From assembly GCA_023442495.1 (NCBI GenBank), contig JAEZZB010000119.1, forward strand, positions 1 to 9,056: 9,056 bases of DNA, in the 5' to 3' direction. Positions 1 to 6,578 of the stretch are shown here, piece by piece (within the stretch, counting starts at the first letter, position 1; every line of letters starts with the position of its first letter). A model generated the notes under the pieces. That model did no database searches and was not told where the DNA came from. It worked only from the letters and a program-made list of their open reading frames with translations. The DNA comes from Bacillota bacterium. Its GTDB lineage: Bacteria > Bacillota > Clostridia > Tissierellales > Peptoniphilaceae. The position numbers were made by a program, and so were the translations under genes.

Positions 1-1
1 A

Positions 2-439
2 ATAGATAATCAAAATAATGAATTGAAACTTGAAGAAAACTTTGAAGAAAAAATAAAAGAAGCTATAAAAACTTCACTTAATCATTTGGATTATGGAGAT
101 GATTATGAAATATCCATATCTATTGTAGATGAAGAAGAAATAAAAAAATTAAATAATGAGTATAGGGGAGTTGATAGTGTAACAGATGTTCTAAGTTTTC
201 CCCTATTTGAAAAATATGAGATTCCATCTGAAGGTATGCTTGGAGATATTGTTATATGTTCAAAAAGAGTAATTGAACAAGCTGAAGAATTTGGTCATAG
301 CGAGGAAAGGGAATTTGTATATTTAACTGTACATTCTCTTTTACATCTACTTGGTTATGATCATATTGAAGAAAATGATAGAATTGAGATGCGTACTAAA
401 GAAAAAGAAATAATGAAAAAATTAGGTATATTTAAATGA
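2..439 (+). CDS. ybeY: Endoribonuclease YbeY (rRNA maturation factor), 5' end outside window
   Basis: YbeY is a cytoplasmic zinc-dependent endoribonuclease needed for 16S rRNA 3'-end maturation and ribosome quality control. The family signature is clear: 'NNEYRGVDSVTDVLSFP' near the middle, and the zinc motif HSLLHLLGYDH (three histidines, bases about 332-364) near the C-terminus. The usual glycine after the first histidine is serine here, a mild change. The first start codon inside the window is TTG at 23. However, the frame is open from base 2 and reads I-D-N-Q-N-N-E-L before it, which matches the N-terminus of clostridial YbeY proteins (M-x-x-x-D-N-R/Q). The true start is therefore probably a few codons upstream of base 1, and the TTG is internal. 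The gene ends at a TGA (437-439) that overlaps the ATG of the next gene (ATGA), implying translational coupling. This is the only gene here for which UGA is the natural stop. Confidence 0.93.
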   Translation: MDNQNNELKLEENFEEKIKEAIKTSLNHLDYGDDYEISISIVDEEEIKKLNNEYRGVDSVTDVLSFPLFEKYEIPSEGMLGDIVICSKRVIEQAEEFGHSEEREFVYLTVHSLLHLLGYDHIEENDRIEMRTKEKEIMKKLGIFK

Positions 440-1185
440 AACCTTATGACAATGAAGAAAGCAAAAAAATAAAAAATAATAGTAAATTAGTTGATTCATT
501 CAATAATGCTATAAATGGAATAATTCAGAGTATAAGTTCTGAAAGAAATATGATAATACATATTATATTAGCAATTGCTGTTTTGGCAGTATCATTTTTC
601 TTGAATTTTACAAGGATTGAGCTAATTATTGTAGCAACAACTATAGTATTAGTACTCTGTGCTGAATTATTTAACACGGCTATTGAAACTTTAACTGATT
701 TAGTTACGAATAATAAATATCACACAATGGCAAAAAGAGTTAAGGATATTTCTGCTGGAGCTGTTTTTTTAACTGCTATTAATGCGATTATTGTAGGATA
801 TTTGCTAATCTATCCAAAAGTTAAATTGATTTTAGCTGGTAATACAGTAATAGAAAGAGTAATAAAAAATAAAGAGCATTTAGCAGTATTATCAATAGCC
901 TTAATATTAATATTAGTATTATTATTAAAAGGTATATTTTACAAAAAAGATACTACTCATTTATTTGGAGGCTCTGTTTCAGGACATTCAGCATTGGGAT
1001 TTAATATAGCGACAATAGGTGCTATTATATCAAATGATTTTGTTGTTACATTGTTATTATTCGCACTTGCTATATTAGTAGCTGAATCAAGATATGAAAG
1101 TGGGATACATACAAAAAGAGAAGTGATAATAGGTGCTGCTTTAGGTGTTTTAGTGGCAGTTATTTTATTTAGTAGTTATTTATAG
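436..1185 (+). CDS. dgkA: Fusion protein: DgkA-type undecaprenol/diacylglycerol kinase + PAP2 phosphatase
   Basis: A membrane protein of 249 residues with two domains. Residues about 19-127 are a prokaryotic DgkA kinase: 'SERN' at 34-38, the catalytic segment E77-x2-N80-T-A-I-E84-x3-D88, and 'KRVKDISAGAV' at 100-110, with three hydrophobic helices (about 42-58, 62-79, 106-126). In Gram-positive bacteria this family mainly phosphorylates undecaprenol. Residues about 148-249 look like a PAP2 (type 2 phosphatidic acid phosphatase) domain: S-G-H at 182-184 and S218-R219-x5-H225, with four more hydrophobic segments. The first PAP2 motif (K-x6-RP) is not evident, and the last acidic position is Glu229 instead of Asp. 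Together the domains could supply undecaprenyl phosphate from both undecaprenol and its diphosphate; that is an inference. The start is fixed by the ATGA overlap with ybeY. A weak AGGT lies 8 bases upstream, so coupling probably matters. The substrate of each domain is not shown by the sequence. Confidence 0.9.
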   Translation: MKPYDNEESKKIKNNSKLVDSFNNAINGIIQSISSERNMIIHIILAIAVLAVSFFLNFTRIELIIVATTIVLVLCAELFNTAIETLTDLVTNNKYHTMAKRVKDISAGAVFLTAINAIIVGYLLIYPKVKLILAGNTVIERVIKNKEHLAVLSIALILILVLLLKGIFYKKDTTHLFGGSVSGHSALGFNIATIGAIISNDFVVTLLLFALAILVAESRYESGIHTKREVIIGAALGVLVAVILFSSYL

Positions 1186-1192
1186 GAGTGTT

Positions 1193-2080
1193 ATGTTTAA
1201 ATCAGGATTTGTAACAGTAATAGGAAGACCAAATGTTGGAAAATCAACATTATTAAATGGATTAGTTGGAGAAAAAATATCAATTATTTCTGACAAACCT
1301 CAGACAACTAGAAATAAAATACAAATGGTGTATACTGATGAAAAAATGCAAGCGATATTTTTAGATACACCAGGAATACAAAACCCAAAAAACAAACTTG
1401 GCGACTATATGCTAAGTGTTTCAAAGTCAACACTTAATGAAGTGGATTTGATAACTTTTATGGTTGATTTAAGCGAAGATATTGGTAAATTGGATCAATA
1501 TATTTTAGAGACTTTAGATGATGTAGATACTAAAATAATATTATTAATAAATAAGATTGATTTGGCAGATAATCAAAAACAAATCGATGATTTAAAGAAA
1601 AAATTTGAAAATCTTGGAAAATTTGAAAAAGTGATAGCTATTTCTGCACTAGAAGAAAAAAATTTCGATGAATATTTTGATGCTATCTATGAAATATTTG
1701 AAGAAGGTCCTATGTATTATCCTTCTGACTATATTACAGATCAACCAGAAAGGAATATTGTAGCAGAAATAGTTAGAGAAAAAGCACTATTAAATATGTA
1801 TGATGAAATACCACATGGTATAGCTGTTGAAGTACTATCAATCAAGAAAAGAGAAGATAAAGATATTTTAGATATTGAAGTAAATCTTTATGTTGAGCAA
1901 AATTCTCATAAGGGTATGGTTATTGGAAAAGGTGGATCTATGCTTAAAAAAATAGGTTCACAAGCTAGATTAGATATTCAAAATCTTATGGATTCAAAAG
2001 TGAATCTCAAGATATGGGTAAAAGTTGCTAAAGATTGGCGTAAAAAAGATTCAAGGGTTAAAGATTTTGGATACATATAA
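1193..2080 (+). CDS. era: GTPase Era
   Basis: Era is an essential GTPase that binds the 3' end of 16S rRNA and helps assemble the 30S subunit. At 295 residues it has the usual length. The G domain shows G1 GRPNVGKS (11-18), the Era-type switch segment 'ISDKPQTTRN' (32-41), G3 DTPG (58-61), G4 NKID (120-123) and G5 SAL (151-153). The C-terminal KH RNA-binding domain carries VIGKGG (243-248), and the protein ends in the typical W-V-K-V-x-x-D-W-R segment. The ATG start has an AGGAG Shine-Dalgarno site at 1184-1188 that overlaps the stop of the preceding gene. Its neighbour ybeY also works in 16S rRNA maturation, and the two genes commonly cluster. The 3' end overlaps the start of recO. All catalytic motifs are intact. 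Confidence 0.98.
   Translation: MFKSGFVTVIGRPNVGKSTLLNGLVGEKISIISDKPQTTRNKIQMVYTDEKMQAIFLDTPGIQNPKNKLGDYMLSVSKSTLNEVDLITFMVDLSEDIGKLDQYILETLDDVDTKIILLINKIDLADNQKQIDDLKKKFENLGKFEKVIAISALEEKNFDEYFDAIYEIFEEGPMYYPSDYITDQPERNIVAEIVREKALLNMYDEIPHGIAVEVLSIKKREDKDILDIEVNLYVEQNSHKGMVIGKGGSMLKKIGSQARLDIQNLMDSKVNLKIWVKVAKDWRKKDSRVKDFGYI
2053..2057 (+). promoter_or_regulatory. Ribosome binding site that selects the recO TTG start
   Basis: AAGGG sits 9 bases before the TTG at 2067, inside the end of era. It supports 2067 over the longer open frame, which starts at the TTG at 2025 and would add 14 residues that do not resemble RecO. Confidence 0.6.
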
Positions 2081-2810
2081 TATAGAGGCAATTGTTTTTA
2101 GATCAATAGATTATGGTGAAACAAGTAAAATATTAACTGTTTTTTCTCTTGAAGAGGGCATTATTTCAGTAATGGCTAAGGGGGTTAAAAATCCTAAGTC
2201 AAAAAAGCAAAATCTTGCATCACCATTTACTATTGTAAATTTTGAACTTAATAAATCACATGATTTCTACTATCTTAAGGATGGTGAAATAATTACTAGT
2301 AATTTTAAATTAAGAAAAGATATTAGTAAAATATATATAACACAATTATTTTTTGATATAATTGAAAACACGTCTATTAAAAATGAAAAAAATGAAATAG
2401 TCTATTTATTATTGAAGAAAACATTGAAATATCTAGAAGAATCAGAAAAAACAATTTTGATATTAAATATGTTTTTACTAAAGTACATATCAATGATAGG
2501 ATATAAGCCAAGGCTATTTAATTGTGTAATATGTGGAAAGAATAAATTTACTCAAATATATTTTTCTAATGATAAGGGTGGAATTCTATGTGAAGATGAT
2601 AGAGATTTTAATTCAATCGCACTAAAGCTAGATGAATATAATTATTTATGTCAAATATTATTGGAAGTATACGAAAATATTTTTATAATAAATACTGGTA
2701 ATTACGAAAAGAAAATTACTAAATTGCTTATAGATTTTATTATTTACAATACAGGAATAAATATACCAGATTCATACAAGATGGTTACAAAAATAATAGG
2801 TATAAATTAA
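2067..2810 (+). CDS. recO: DNA repair protein RecO
   Basis: RecO is the recombination mediator that, with RecR, loads RecA onto SSB-coated single-stranded DNA in the RecFOR pathway. The N-terminal OB-fold begins with the family pattern 'EAIVFRSIDYGETSKIL' (7-23), followed by 'VMAKGVKNPKSK' (35-46). The helical C-terminal half contains a zinc-finger region with C153-V-I-C156 and C175. The fourth ligand position is Asp178 where many family members have Cys, so zinc binding may be weakened. From the TTG at 2067 the protein is 247 residues, the usual size. The frame is also open back to a TTG at 2025, but the RecO similarity begins only after 2067 and a Shine-Dalgarno-like AAGGG lies just ahead of 2067. 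The start overlaps the end of era by 14 bases. The last part (about 185-247) is poorly conserved, as is usual for this family. Confidence 0.9.
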   Translation: MDTYNIEAIVFRSIDYGETSKILTVFSLEEGIISVMAKGVKNPKSKKQNLASPFTIVNFELNKSHDFYYLKDGEIITSNFKLRKDISKIYITQLFFDIIENTSIKNEKNEIVYLLLKKTLKYLEESEKTILILNMFLLKYISMIGYKPRLFNCVICGKNKFTQIYFSNDKGGILCEDDRDFNSIALKLDEYNYLCQILLEVYENIFIINTGNYEKKITKLLIDFIIYNTGINIPDSYKMVTKIIGIN

Positions 2811-2820
2811 TGGAGGATTT

Positions 2821-3705
2821 ATGCATTTACAAGATATGATGGAAAAATTAAAAAAGTATTGGGCGGATCAAGGTGCTATAATTCTAGAACCGTATGATAT
2901 AGAAAAAGGTGCTGGAACAATGAGTCCACATACTTTTTTACGTGCTTTGGGACCAGAACCATGGAAGACCGTATATGTAGAACCTTCAAGAAGACCATCG
3001 GATGGAAGATATGGAGAAAATCCTAATAGACTATATCAACATCATCAATTACAAGTGATTTTAAAACCATCTCCTGATAATATTCAAGATATATATCTTA
3101 AATCATTAGAAATAATAGGAATTGATTTAACAAAGCATGATGTAAGATTTGTTGAAGATAATTGGGAATCACCTACACTTGGAGCATGGGGAGTAGGCTG
3201 GGAAGTTTGGTTAGATGGAATGGAGATAACTCAATTTACCTATTTCCAACAAATTGGAGGAATTCCTTTAGATATTGAATCATGTGAGATTACAATGGGT
3301 ATTGAAAGACTTGCGATGTATATTCAAAATGTCGACTCAGTTTATGAATTATTATGGAATAATGATATAAAATATGGAGATTTATTCAAGATTGCTGAAT
3401 ATGAAAATTCAGTATATTCCTTTGAAGCAGCTGATGTTGATATGCTATTTGATTTATTTGAAATGTATGAAAAAGAAGCAAATAGACTAAACGAATTGAA
3501 GTTAGTATTACCAGCTTATGATTATACACTAAAATGTTCACATGTATTTAATGTATTAGATGCAAGAGGAGCTATTTCTGTTTCAGAAAGAAATAGTTAT
3601 ATTTTGAAGGTAAGAGATTTAGCGAAACAAGTAGCAAAAAATCATATTGAAAAAAGAGAAGAATTAGGTTTCCCATTGTTAGGAGAAGGTGAGAATAATG
3701 AATAG
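2821..3705 (+). CDS. glyQ: Glycine--tRNA ligase alpha subunit
   Basis: The catalytic alpha subunit of the bacterial alpha2-beta2 glycyl-tRNA synthetase. It activates glycine with ATP and, with the beta subunit, charges tRNA-Gly in the cytoplasm. At 294 residues it has the normal length and is highly conserved: 'EKGAGTMSPHTFLRALGPEP' (28-47), the class II motif 2 region starting 'EPSRRPSDGRYGENPNRL' (54-71), 'DNWESPTLGAWGVGWEVWLD' (113-132), and motif 3 with G160-I-E-R163-L. The form 'LYQHHQLQV' (71-79) in place of 'LQHYYQFQV' is, from memory, typical of clostridial enzymes. The ATG has a strong GGAGG site at 2812-2816. Only 10 bases separate it from recO, so no T-box leader can precede it here, although glyQS in Bacillus is T-box controlled. 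The 3' end overlaps glyS by 8 bases, as expected for stoichiometric subunits. Confidence 0.98.
   Translation: MHLQDMMEKLKKYWADQGAIILEPYDIEKGAGTMSPHTFLRALGPEPWKTVYVEPSRRPSDGRYGENPNRLYQHHQLQVILKPSPDNIQDIYLKSLEIIGIDLTKHDVRFVEDNWESPTLGAWGVGWEVWLDGMEITQFTYFQQIGGIPLDIESCEITMGIERLAMYIQNVDSVYELLWNNDIKYGDLFKIAEYENSVYSFEAADVDMLFDLFEMYEKEANRLNELKLVLPAYDYTLKCSHVFNVLDARGAISVSERNSYILKVRDLAKQVAKNHIEKREELGFPLLGEGENNE
3686..3692 (+). promoter_or_regulatory. Ribosome binding site that selects the glyS ATG start
   Basis: AAGGTGA, preceded by AGGAG at 3681-3685, sits 5 bases before the ATG at 3698. The alternative in-frame GTG at 3689 lies within this site and is too close to AGGAG, so the ATG, which gives the expected 'MNRYLLEVGVEE' N-terminus, is preferred. 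Confidence 0.65.
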
Positions 3706-4606
3706 GTATTTACTTGAAGTTGGAGTTGAAGAATTTCCAGCAAAATACATCAAGCAGACAAAAGAGCAGTTTAATAATGGAATTGATAAACTTTTAATTG
3801 AAAACAATTATTTATACGATGAAATCACAATAAATAGTACTCCGAGAAGATTTGCAATTTTAGTTAAAAACATACGATTAAATGAAGATAATTCAGAAGA
3901 AAAAATAAAAGGACCGTCAAAAAAAATAGCATATGATGAACAAGGAAACCCTTCAAGAGCCTTACAAGGATTTATGAAATCTAAAAATCTTGAAGAAAAA
4001 GATCTAGTAATAGAAAAGTTAAATGGTGAAGAATACATTTATGCATATATTAAAAAGAAAACAAAATCAATTAGTGAAGTACTTACAAATGGAATTCCAA
4101 GTATAATAAAAAATATTTCAAATCCTCGTCAAATGAGATGGGGTGGAAAAAATATAAAATTTTTAAGACCTATAAGATGGATAGTTTCACTACTTGATGA
4201 TAAAGTTCTAAAATTTAATTTAGAGGGTATTCAAGTATCTAATATTACTAAAGGACATAGAACTTTGGGTAAGTCCAATATACTAATAAATTCAATTGAT
4301 GAATACGAACAAAAACTTGAAGAAAATTATGTTATAGTGTCCGAATCAAAAAGAAGAAAAATGATACTCAAAGGAATAAATAGACTTGCCAGAGAAAAGG
4401 GTGGAGCATATCATGAAGATGAAGATTTATTAGAAGAAATCATTCATATAAATGAATATCCAACACCATTTATTGGAGAATTTGACTCAAAATATTTATT
4501 ATTACCAAAAGAAGTAATTATAACTCCTATGAAAGATCATCAAAGATATTTCCCCGTTGAAGATGGAGATAATTTGCTACCGTATTTTATTTCTGTGAGA
4601 AATTGA
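3698..4606 (+). CDS. glyS: GlyS N-terminal fragment ending at the internal UGA
   Basis: If the UGA at 4604-4606 terminates translation, this piece gives a 302-residue protein with the N-terminal part of the beta subunit, through HQRYFPV (281-287) and ending 'YFISVRN'. It lacks the HD-like and anticodon-binding parts and would not be expected to work alone as a GlyRS beta subunit. The start is the ATG at 3698, overlapping glyQ by 8 bases. Confidence 0.7.
   Translation: MNRYLLEVGVEEFPAKYIKQTKEQFNNGIDKLLIENNYLYDEITINSTPRRFAILVKNIRLNEDNSEEKIKGPSKKIAYDEQGNPSRALQGFMKSKNLEEKDLVIEKLNGEEYIYAYIKKKTKSISEVLTNGIPSIIKNISNPRQMRWGGKNIKFLRPIRWIVSLLDDKVLKFNLEGIQVSNITKGHRTLGKSNILINSIDEYEQKLEENYVIVSESKRRKMILKGINRLAREKGGAYHEDEDLLEEIIHINEYPTPFIGEFDSKYLLLPKEVIITPMKDHQRYFPVEDGDNLLPYFISVRN
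4604..4606 (+). other. In-frame UGA codon at a usual glycine position of glyS
   Basis: The codons around it are GTG AGA AAT TGA GAT GAA AAG, where homologues from memory read V-R-N-G. One base (G to T) turns the window's common glycine codon GGA into TGA. The following 50 bases or so contain almost no cytosine, so a stable SECIS-type hairpin is very unlikely. UGA also serves as the natural stop of ybeY in this window and appears inside no other gene, which argues against a genome-wide change of UGA meaning. Confidence 0.85.
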
Positions 4607-4651
4607 GATGAAAAGGGTATAGAAAATGTAATAGAAGGAAATGAAAAAGTA

Positions 4652-5767
4652 TTGGTTGCAAGGCTTGAAGATGCCAAATTCTTTTATGAAAAAGATTTAA
4701 AAGTTAAACTGGAAGATTATGTAAAAGAACTTGAAAATTTAAGCTATCATGATGGTCTTGGAAATATGCTAGATAAAACACATCGACTTCAAAGATTAGT
4801 TGAATTAATAGGTGAAGATATTATGTCTGGTCAAGAGGCTATTAATATTTCTTCTAGAGCTGCGTATTTATCTAAAGCAGATTTAGTTACAAGTACTGTA
4901 ATAGAATTTACTGAATTACAAGGAGTGATGGGTAGAATTTTTGCAGAAGAAAGTGAAGAGTCACAATTAGTAGCTACAGCAATAGAAGAACAATACATGC
5001 CAGTTAAAGCAGGTGGAGAACTTCCAAAGACAACAAGTGGACGTATATTATCTATTGCTGATAAACTTGATAACATTGTAGGACTATATTCATTAGGTAT
5101 CGAAGTAACTGGATCACAAGATCCGTATGGACAAAGAAGAGCTGTAATTGGTATATTGAATATTTTAATGAAATTTAATATAAATTTAGATTTGAAGAAT
5201 ATGATTAGAGAAGCTCTGTATATCTATGTCGATATGTTCGGTGAAACTTTTGATTTTGAATCAACTAATCAAAAGGTCGATGACTTTATAAGAGCAAGAT
5301 TTAGAAATTTACTTATTGATGAGGGACATAAATACGATTTTGTAGATTCTATAATTGAGCAAAAAAATTTGAATATTTATCAAATGTATCAAAAATTGAA
5401 AGTAATAGAACAAAGAAATAAAGCTCAAGAATCATTTAATCAAAATCTAAATAAATACATTAGAGTGGTGAATATAGCAAATAATGCTATTACGGATGAA
5501 ATCACTGCCGATTATTTGCAAGATGAAGATCAGTTTATATATAATCAGTTATACAAACTAGAAGATGTAGATAATGCATGTAACGAGGATGCATTTGAAA
5601 AAGCATTCAATTTATTAGATGAGATAGTATATGAAATGGATAAATATTTAGATAATACTCATATAATGACTGATGATGAAAATGTTAAGAATGTAAGACT
5701 TGCAATGATTAAAAGTGTAGACAAGAGAATAAGAAAAATCTTTAATCCAACTAAGATAATAAGATAG
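4652..5767 (+). CDS. glyS: GlyS C-terminal fragment (possible reinitiation at TTG)
   Basis: This is the in-frame continuation of glyS after the UGA. The first start-like codon is TTG at 4652, with AGAAGGAA at 4632-4639 about 12 bases upstream; the first in-frame ATG is at 4766. The 371-residue piece holds the HD-like domain ('YHDGLGNMLDKTHR'), 'KADLVTSTVIEFTELQGVMG', 'ADKLD', 'TGSQDPYGQRR' and the C-terminal anticodon-binding helices. The TTG falls in the middle of the conserved 'GNEKVLVARLEDA' segment, so it is not a natural family start. The fragment exists as a separate protein only if ribosomes reinitiate there. Confidence 0.55.
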   Translation: MVARLEDAKFFYEKDLKVKLEDYVKELENLSYHDGLGNMLDKTHRLQRLVELIGEDIMSGQEAINISSRAAYLSKADLVTSTVIEFTELQGVMGRIFAEESEESQLVATAIEEQYMPVKAGGELPKTTSGRILSIADKLDNIVGLYSLGIEVTGSQDPYGQRRAVIGILNILMKFNINLDLKNMIREALYIYVDMFGETFDFESTNQKVDDFIRARFRNLLIDEGHKYDFVDSIIEQKNLNIYQMYQKLKVIEQRNKAQESFNQNLNKYIRVVNIANNAITDEITADYLQDEDQFIYNQLYKLEDVDNACNEDAFEKAFNLLDEIVYEMDKYLDNTHIMTDDENVKNVRLAMIKSVDKRIRKIFNPTKIIR

Positions 5768-5776
5768 AGAGGGCTT

Positions 5777-6568
5777 ATGATAAATTTATTTGTTATTTCG
5801 GACTCTACTGGTGAAACTGTAAATCAATTAGCAAATGCTATTACTATTCAGTTTCCAGAAATAGTTTTTAATAGAAAGAGATTCTCAAATATCACTAGTG
5901 TAGATCAATGTGATAATATATTTGAAGGACTAGGTGAAGAAAAAACAATAGTTTTTATGACTGTCATAGTTGAAGAAATAGTTGACATGATTAAATCATA
6001 TGAAAGTGAAAATATTATTGTAATTGATTTGTTATTAGATCCTGTTAAGAAAATAGAATCTTTCTTAGGAGAAAAAGCTCATAGGAAATCAGGTATGATG
6101 AGAGATTTGGATCGTGAATATTTCCACAAGATTGAAGCAATTGAGTTTGCTATGAATTTTGATGATGGTAAAAATCCTAAAGGATTTCTAGATGCTGATA
6201 TAGTATTACTTGGAGTTTCCAGAACTTCGAAGACACCTTTATCAGTATATCTGGCTAATAAATCATATAAAGTGGCAAATCTACCCTTAGTACCTGAAAT
6301 TAGCATTCCTAAAGAAATATATGAAGTAGATCCAAAGAAAATTATTGGATTAATTATCGATAAAGATAAATTAAATGAGATTAGAAATCAAAGATTAATA
6401 GCTTTAGGTTTAAGTGGGGAATCTTCTTATGCTACTGATGAGAGAATAAATGAAGAATTAGAATATGCGAAAGAATTATATAATGAATTAGGTTGTGTAA
6501 TTATTGATGTTTCTAAATCAACAATAGAAGAAACAGCAGCTAAAATTATTGAACATATAGAAAATTAG
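5777..6568 (+). CDS. ppsR: Pyruvate, phosphate dikinase / PEP synthetase regulatory protein (DUF299 family kinase-phosphotransferase)
   Basis: The family is bifunctional. It inactivates pyruvate phosphate dikinase or PEP synthetase by ADP-dependent phosphorylation of a threonine next to the catalytic histidine, and reactivates it by a Pi-dependent phosphotransfer that yields pyrophosphate. The N-terminus 'FVISDSTGETVNQLANA' (5-21) and the P-loop-like G146-VSRTSKTP-154 are hallmark motifs, and 'RKSGMMRDLD' (103-112) and 'NLPLVPEI' (168-175) also fit. At 263 residues the length is normal. The ATG has GAGAGGG at 5767-5773, and the gap from glyS is 9 bases. The target enzyme is not in the window, so whether it is PPDK or PpsA is undecided; PPDK is likelier in an anaerobic Firmicute (inference). 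In Bacillus, ccpN lies between glyS and this gene; here it is absent. Confidence 0.95.
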   Translation: MINLFVISDSTGETVNQLANAITIQFPEIVFNRKRFSNITSVDQCDNIFEGLGEEKTIVFMTVIVEEIVDMIKSYESENIIVIDLLLDPVKKIESFLGEKAHRKSGMMRDLDREYFHKIEAIEFAMNFDDGKNPKGFLDADIVLLGVSRTSKTPLSVYLANKSYKVANLPLVPEISIPKEIYEVDPKKIIGLIIDKDKLNEIRNQRLIALGLSGESSYATDERINEELEYAKELYNELGCVIIDVSKSTIEETAAKIIEHIEN

Positions 6569-6578
6569 AAGTGATTTT

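Larger units (their letters stand above)
3698..5767 (+). pseudogene. glyS: Glycine--tRNA ligase beta subunit, full-length frame interrupted by one in-frame UGA
   Basis: The beta subunit of glycyl-tRNA synthetase binds tRNA-Gly. Read through its single internal stop, the frame is 689 codons, close to the usual 680-690. Family features run in order on both sides of the stop: 'LLEVGVEEFPAKYI' (5-18), 'FLRPIRWIVSLLDD' (155-168), 'GHRTLG' (186-191), 'LPKEVIITPMKDHQRYFPV' (269-287), UGA at codon 303, 'GNEKVLVARLEDAKFFYEKD' from about 314, the HD-like segment 'YHDGLGNMLDK' (about 350-360), 'KADLVTSTVIEFTELQGVMG' (393-412), 'ADKLD' (454-458), 'TGSQDPYGQRR' (471-481), and a C-terminal DALR-type anticodon-binding region. 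The interruption replaces the residue after 'VRN', usually glycine in Firmicutes, so GGA to TGA is the simplest change. There is no shift of frame. It is called pseudogene only for the stop: the rest shows no decay, glyQ is intact, and the gene is normally essential. A sequencing error, a real mutation or programmed readthrough all remain possible. Confidence 0.85.

Noticed and set aside
23..25. TTG at 23 as the ybeY start
   Set aside because: The frame stays open upstream and the residues before the TTG (I-D-N-Q-N-N) match the family N-terminus, so the start is most likely outside the window.
2025..2027. TTG at 2025 as the recO start
   Set aside because: It would add 14 residues encoded inside era with no RecO similarity; the TTG at 2067 has a better-placed ribosome site.
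3808..4038. Minus-strand open frame opposite glyS
   Set aside because: It lies wholly within the conserved glyS coding sequence and shows no ribosome site or recognisable protein.
4604..4606. Genome-wide UGA=Trp or UGA=Gly code
   Set aside because: Tryptophan is coded by TGG throughout, glycine by normal GGN codons, UGA occurs inside only this gene, and ybeY ends naturally at UGA.
4607..4660. Selenocysteine insertion at the glyS UGA
   Set aside because: The position is normally glycine, not cysteine, and the bases after the UGA contain almost no cytosine, so no stable SECIS hairpin can form.
4590..4660. Frameshift in glyS
   Set aside because: The same frame carries conserved GlyS sequence on both sides of the UGA, so no base was gained or lost.
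4831..5076. Minus-strand open frame opposite the 3' half of glyS
   Set aside because: Shadow of the conserved GlyS frame.
6079..6306. Minus-strand open frame opposite ppsR
   Set aside because: Shadow of the ppsR frame, which carries the clear GVSRTSKTP motif here.
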